From Candidatus Omnitrophota bacterium (GTDB lineage Bacteria > Omnitrophota > Gorgyraeia > Gygaellales > Profunditerraquicolaceae): 14,121 nucleotides of DNA. The stretch spans positions 1 through 14,121 of the forward strand of contig CAIRWO010000134.1 in assembly GCA_903882345.1 (NCBI GenBank), given 5' to 3'. The position numbers and the translations under genes are program-made. Below are positions 12,286 through 14,121 of the stretch, in pieces (within the stretch, counting starts at the first letter, position 1; each line of letters starts with the position of its first letter). The notes under the pieces are model-generated. The model searched no databases and was not told where the DNA came from. It worked only from the letters and a program-made list of their open reading frames with translations.

Positions 12286-14121
12286 CTTTTGTTATTATGC
12301 TCTTTGATCAAAAGGCTGTAGCCGAAGCCTCCGGTGTCTTTGATCTTAAGCGGAAGGCGCAGGCTGTCGTTACTGATCCAGATCTCAAACTGCGCCGGAG
12401 TACTGACAAAGTGATACGCAGAAAATTTACCCGCCGGTACTTTTATGTCTTCGATGGATATAAGCTTGACTTCAAACTTATTCGGCAGCCGGATATCCAT
12501 CCGCCATCCGATGCCAAGGTTAGGGATTCGGCGTAAATAAAAAGGCAGGAGGATCGCGTTTTGTATCGGCCCGCTGCTTGTAAACGATAGGTCTCCGGCC
12601 TTTTTGCCGTCTTTAAACTTTGTTATCACCAGCGTAAATTTTTTTGGGTCGTATCTTTCGGTTATCTTCTCCCGGCTCAACCACATCCGGATATCGCGCT
12701 CCACCTGCAGCGGCAGGGAGGTCAGCGGATCGCTGTAAATTTTTTCTGTATCGTCAAAGCCCATTACCTGCGTCCTGAAGGTAACGAGGTTGACTTGCCT
12801 GTTTTCCAGTTCAACCGCGCCCAGATCGTTATATTCGGCTACTCCCATCGGGCTGATGGCATAAACGATCCTTTCTCCGGAATACGCGGATTCTGCCAGC
12901 GCCTTACCCGATACCAGGCAAAATAACAAAGACAGGGATAAAATTGCCACGCAACTCAATGTTTTCCCGGGCTTGCCCCGGATCTTTTCCGTGGGGTAAA
13001 ATTCCATATATTTAGCAAGCATCAGGTGGGTCTGCGCATCCAGCGCCGGGGTAGAGCCTAAGATCAGGATGATAAACGGCACGAGCACCCACTCGATCAC
13101 CATGACTATATTCTTAAACCAGGGTACGTCTTTTGGCCGGGGAGGCAGGATAGTCAAGCTCAATAATAACCAGACAAAACTGGCACCCAGCGTAAAATTA
13201 AGCAAGAGGCCGGTAATCTGAGGCAGGTTGTAACCGATAGACATTTGCTTAAAGATCGTCCCGCCAAAAATGATCGGCATCGGCGCTATGAGCATGATGA
13301 TCATTGCCCAGACCGCCCAGGTGATATGGCTTTCCAGAAGATGATAAGATCGCTTTATCTTTGTCACCAGCGGGATGTCTTTATTGCCCCAAAAACCTCT
13401 TACCAGAAAAGGAAAGTTTTCCACGCCCCACGCCCACCTTCTTTTTTGCTTGTATTGCATAGCGATCGTCTTAAAGAAATTGTGCGAATATGCCACGTCC
13501 ATGGAAACGGTAATGTAAAGCGGGATAACCCGGTAGTCGCCTTTATAAAATAAAAACGCCTTCCAGTAGACTACCGAATCGTCAGAGATCATATTCACCG
13601 GCCAGTAACCGATTTCCACAAGTGTTTTAAAACTCATGCTGTGGCTGGAAAAGGTGACAAATTTCTCCAGGCGTATGCTCTCAATAAGCTGACAGAATGA
13701 AGAGCTGATTTCGACCAGCCGCGCAAAGGACGGCGCGTGCCAGATATTGTTATTATAGACCGGCATCGGCTGGTAACTTGCCTGGTGCGGCCGGGGCGTA
13801 GTCAGAAAATGGTAGGTGAGGCAACCGAAGTATTCTTTTTCCACGCAGGTATCGGCATCAAAACAAGATATAATGACATCCTTAAGCGGAATCCCTGTGT
13901 GCTCAAGGAATTCTTGTGCGTGCCTGGCTGCCCAGGTAGCATTGGCGCCCTTTGTGCGCGCTTCCCCGGCGATAGCGTCAGGATGGAAGGTAAACAGGCA
14001 GGCAAAAAACTTATTTTTGAATTCCGCCTGTAATACTTCGGCGTTTCTCTTTGCTGCTTCATTGCGCTCTTCAAAGGCCATAACGATGATCATTTTTTCC
14101 TTCGGGTAATTACAATCATCG
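12282..14121 (-). CDS. GT2 family membrane glycosyltransferase fused to a C-terminal DUF3108-like domain (5'-truncated)
   Basis: The frame stays open to the right window edge; the first ATG inside (14093) is preceded by in-frame YPKEK, normal GT2 interior sequence, so the N-terminus is missing. Counting from that ATG, the GT2 catalytic features are FDADT with the DxD at 79-81, SDD at 170-172 in the place of the general base, and QKRRW at 216-220 (QxxRW). These indicate a processive-type inverting transferase. Membrane segments follow at about 256-278, 293-316 and 329-350, then the usual GT2 ending DAQTHLMLAKYMEFYPTEKI. Instead of stopping, the frame continues into a signal-peptide-like helix (378-400, ending ALA) and about 200 residues whose end (FEIWISNDSLRLPLKIK, 569-585) fits DUF3108 exported proteins. 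The fusion could be natural or due to loss of a stop codon. YjbQ overlaps its end. Confidence 0.8.
   Translation of the reverse strand, partial: DDCNYPKEKMIIVMAFEERNEAAKRNAEVLQAEFKNKFFACLFTFHPDAIAGEARTKGANATWAARHAQEFLEHTGIPLKDVIISCFDADTCVEKEYFGCLTYHFLTTPRPHQASYQPMPVYNNNIWHAPSFARLVEISSSFCQLIESIRLEKFVTFSSHSMSFKTLVEIGYWPVNMISDDSVVYWKAFLFYKGDYRVIPLYITVSMDVAYSHNFFKTIAMQYKQKRRWAWGVENFPFLVRGFWGNKDIPLVTKIKRSYHLLESHITWAVWAMIIMLIAPMPIIFGGTIFKQMSIGYNLPQITGLLLNFTLGASFVWLLLSLTILPPRPKDVPWFKNIVMVIEWVLVPFIILILGSTPALDAQTHLMLAKYMEFYPTEKIRGKPGKTLSCVAILSLSLLFCLVSGKALAESAYSGERIVYAISPMGVAEYNDLGAVELENRQVNLVTFRTQVMGFDDTEKIYSDPLTSLPLQVERDIRMWLSREKITERYDPKKFTLVITKFKDGKKAGDLSFTSSGPIQNAILLPFYLRRIPNLGIGWRMDIRLPNKFEVKLISIEDIKVPAGKFSAYHFVSTPAQFEIWISNDSLRLPLKIKDTGGFGYSLLIKEHNNKR

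Noticed and set aside
1..14121. CRISPR arrays, tRNA or rRNA genes, insertion sequences
   Set aside because: No regularly spaced repeats, cloverleaf-like sequences, rRNA-like segments, transposase motifs or terminal inverted repeats were seen.

Overview
The window looks like a cell-surface glycan and glycosyltransferase locus from an uncultured Gram-negative bacterium. Codon use and base composition are moderate (low-to-mid 40s %GC by eye). The gene content is a Wzm-type ABC permease, GT9 and GT2 glycosyltransferases, several polytopic GT-C-like membrane proteins, two TPR-tailed TMTC-like proteins and an exosortase-associated TIGR04073-type exported protein. This mix recalls Candidatus Omnitrophota or other PVC-related lineages, but that assignment is inference. 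No rRNA, tRNA, CRISPR or transposase was seen.

Layout. (1) Positions 1-733, minus strand: 3'-truncated ABC-2 polysaccharide export permease, preceded by a 298-bp gap. The gap holds two copies of an extended -10 promoter block facing the permease, a hairpin and a forward promoter. (2) 1032-2516, plus strand: STT3-like GT-C membrane protein A. (3) 8280-2521, minus strand: a four-gene operon in the order GT9, TMTC-like B, small polytopic membrane protein, TMTC-like A, with gaps of 6 and 19 nt and one ATGA overlap. (4) 8404-9894, plus strand: STT3-like protein B, a clear paralogue of A, divergent from the operon across a 123-bp region with a promoter in each direction. (5) 10385-9903, minus strand: exported TIGR04073-like protein behind a 330-nt structured leader. 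(6) 14121-10744, minus strand: three tightly packed genes, namely a GT2 glycosyltransferase fused to a DUF3108-like domain (5' end outside the window), a YjbQ/UPF0047 protein and an LhgO-like FAD oxidoreductase.

The most notable element is the leader at about 10385-10747. It has a near-consensus promoter, an RNA matching the c-di-GMP-I (GEMM) riboswitch core, a 12-bp hairpin, an intrinsic terminator, a three-codon ORF with a strong ribosome binding site, two further hairpins and a strong SD for the TIGR04073-like gene. The ligand-binding strand of the aptamer (TAAAGGCAAAC) is perfectly complementary over 11 nt to the loop and 3' arm of the terminator. That suggests a direct mechanism by which c-di-GMP would cause premature termination.

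Taken together, the genes could build or transfer glycans at the cell envelope. Two STT3-like and two TMTC-like proteins are candidate lipid-linked-sugar-dependent transferases acting on the outer face of the inner membrane. GT9 and GT2 would make or extend glycans, and the ABC permease would export a polysaccharide. The exported proteins and the riboswitch tie part of the locus to the matrix or biofilm state. The family assignments rest on motifs read by eye; substrates and the combined pathway are inference.
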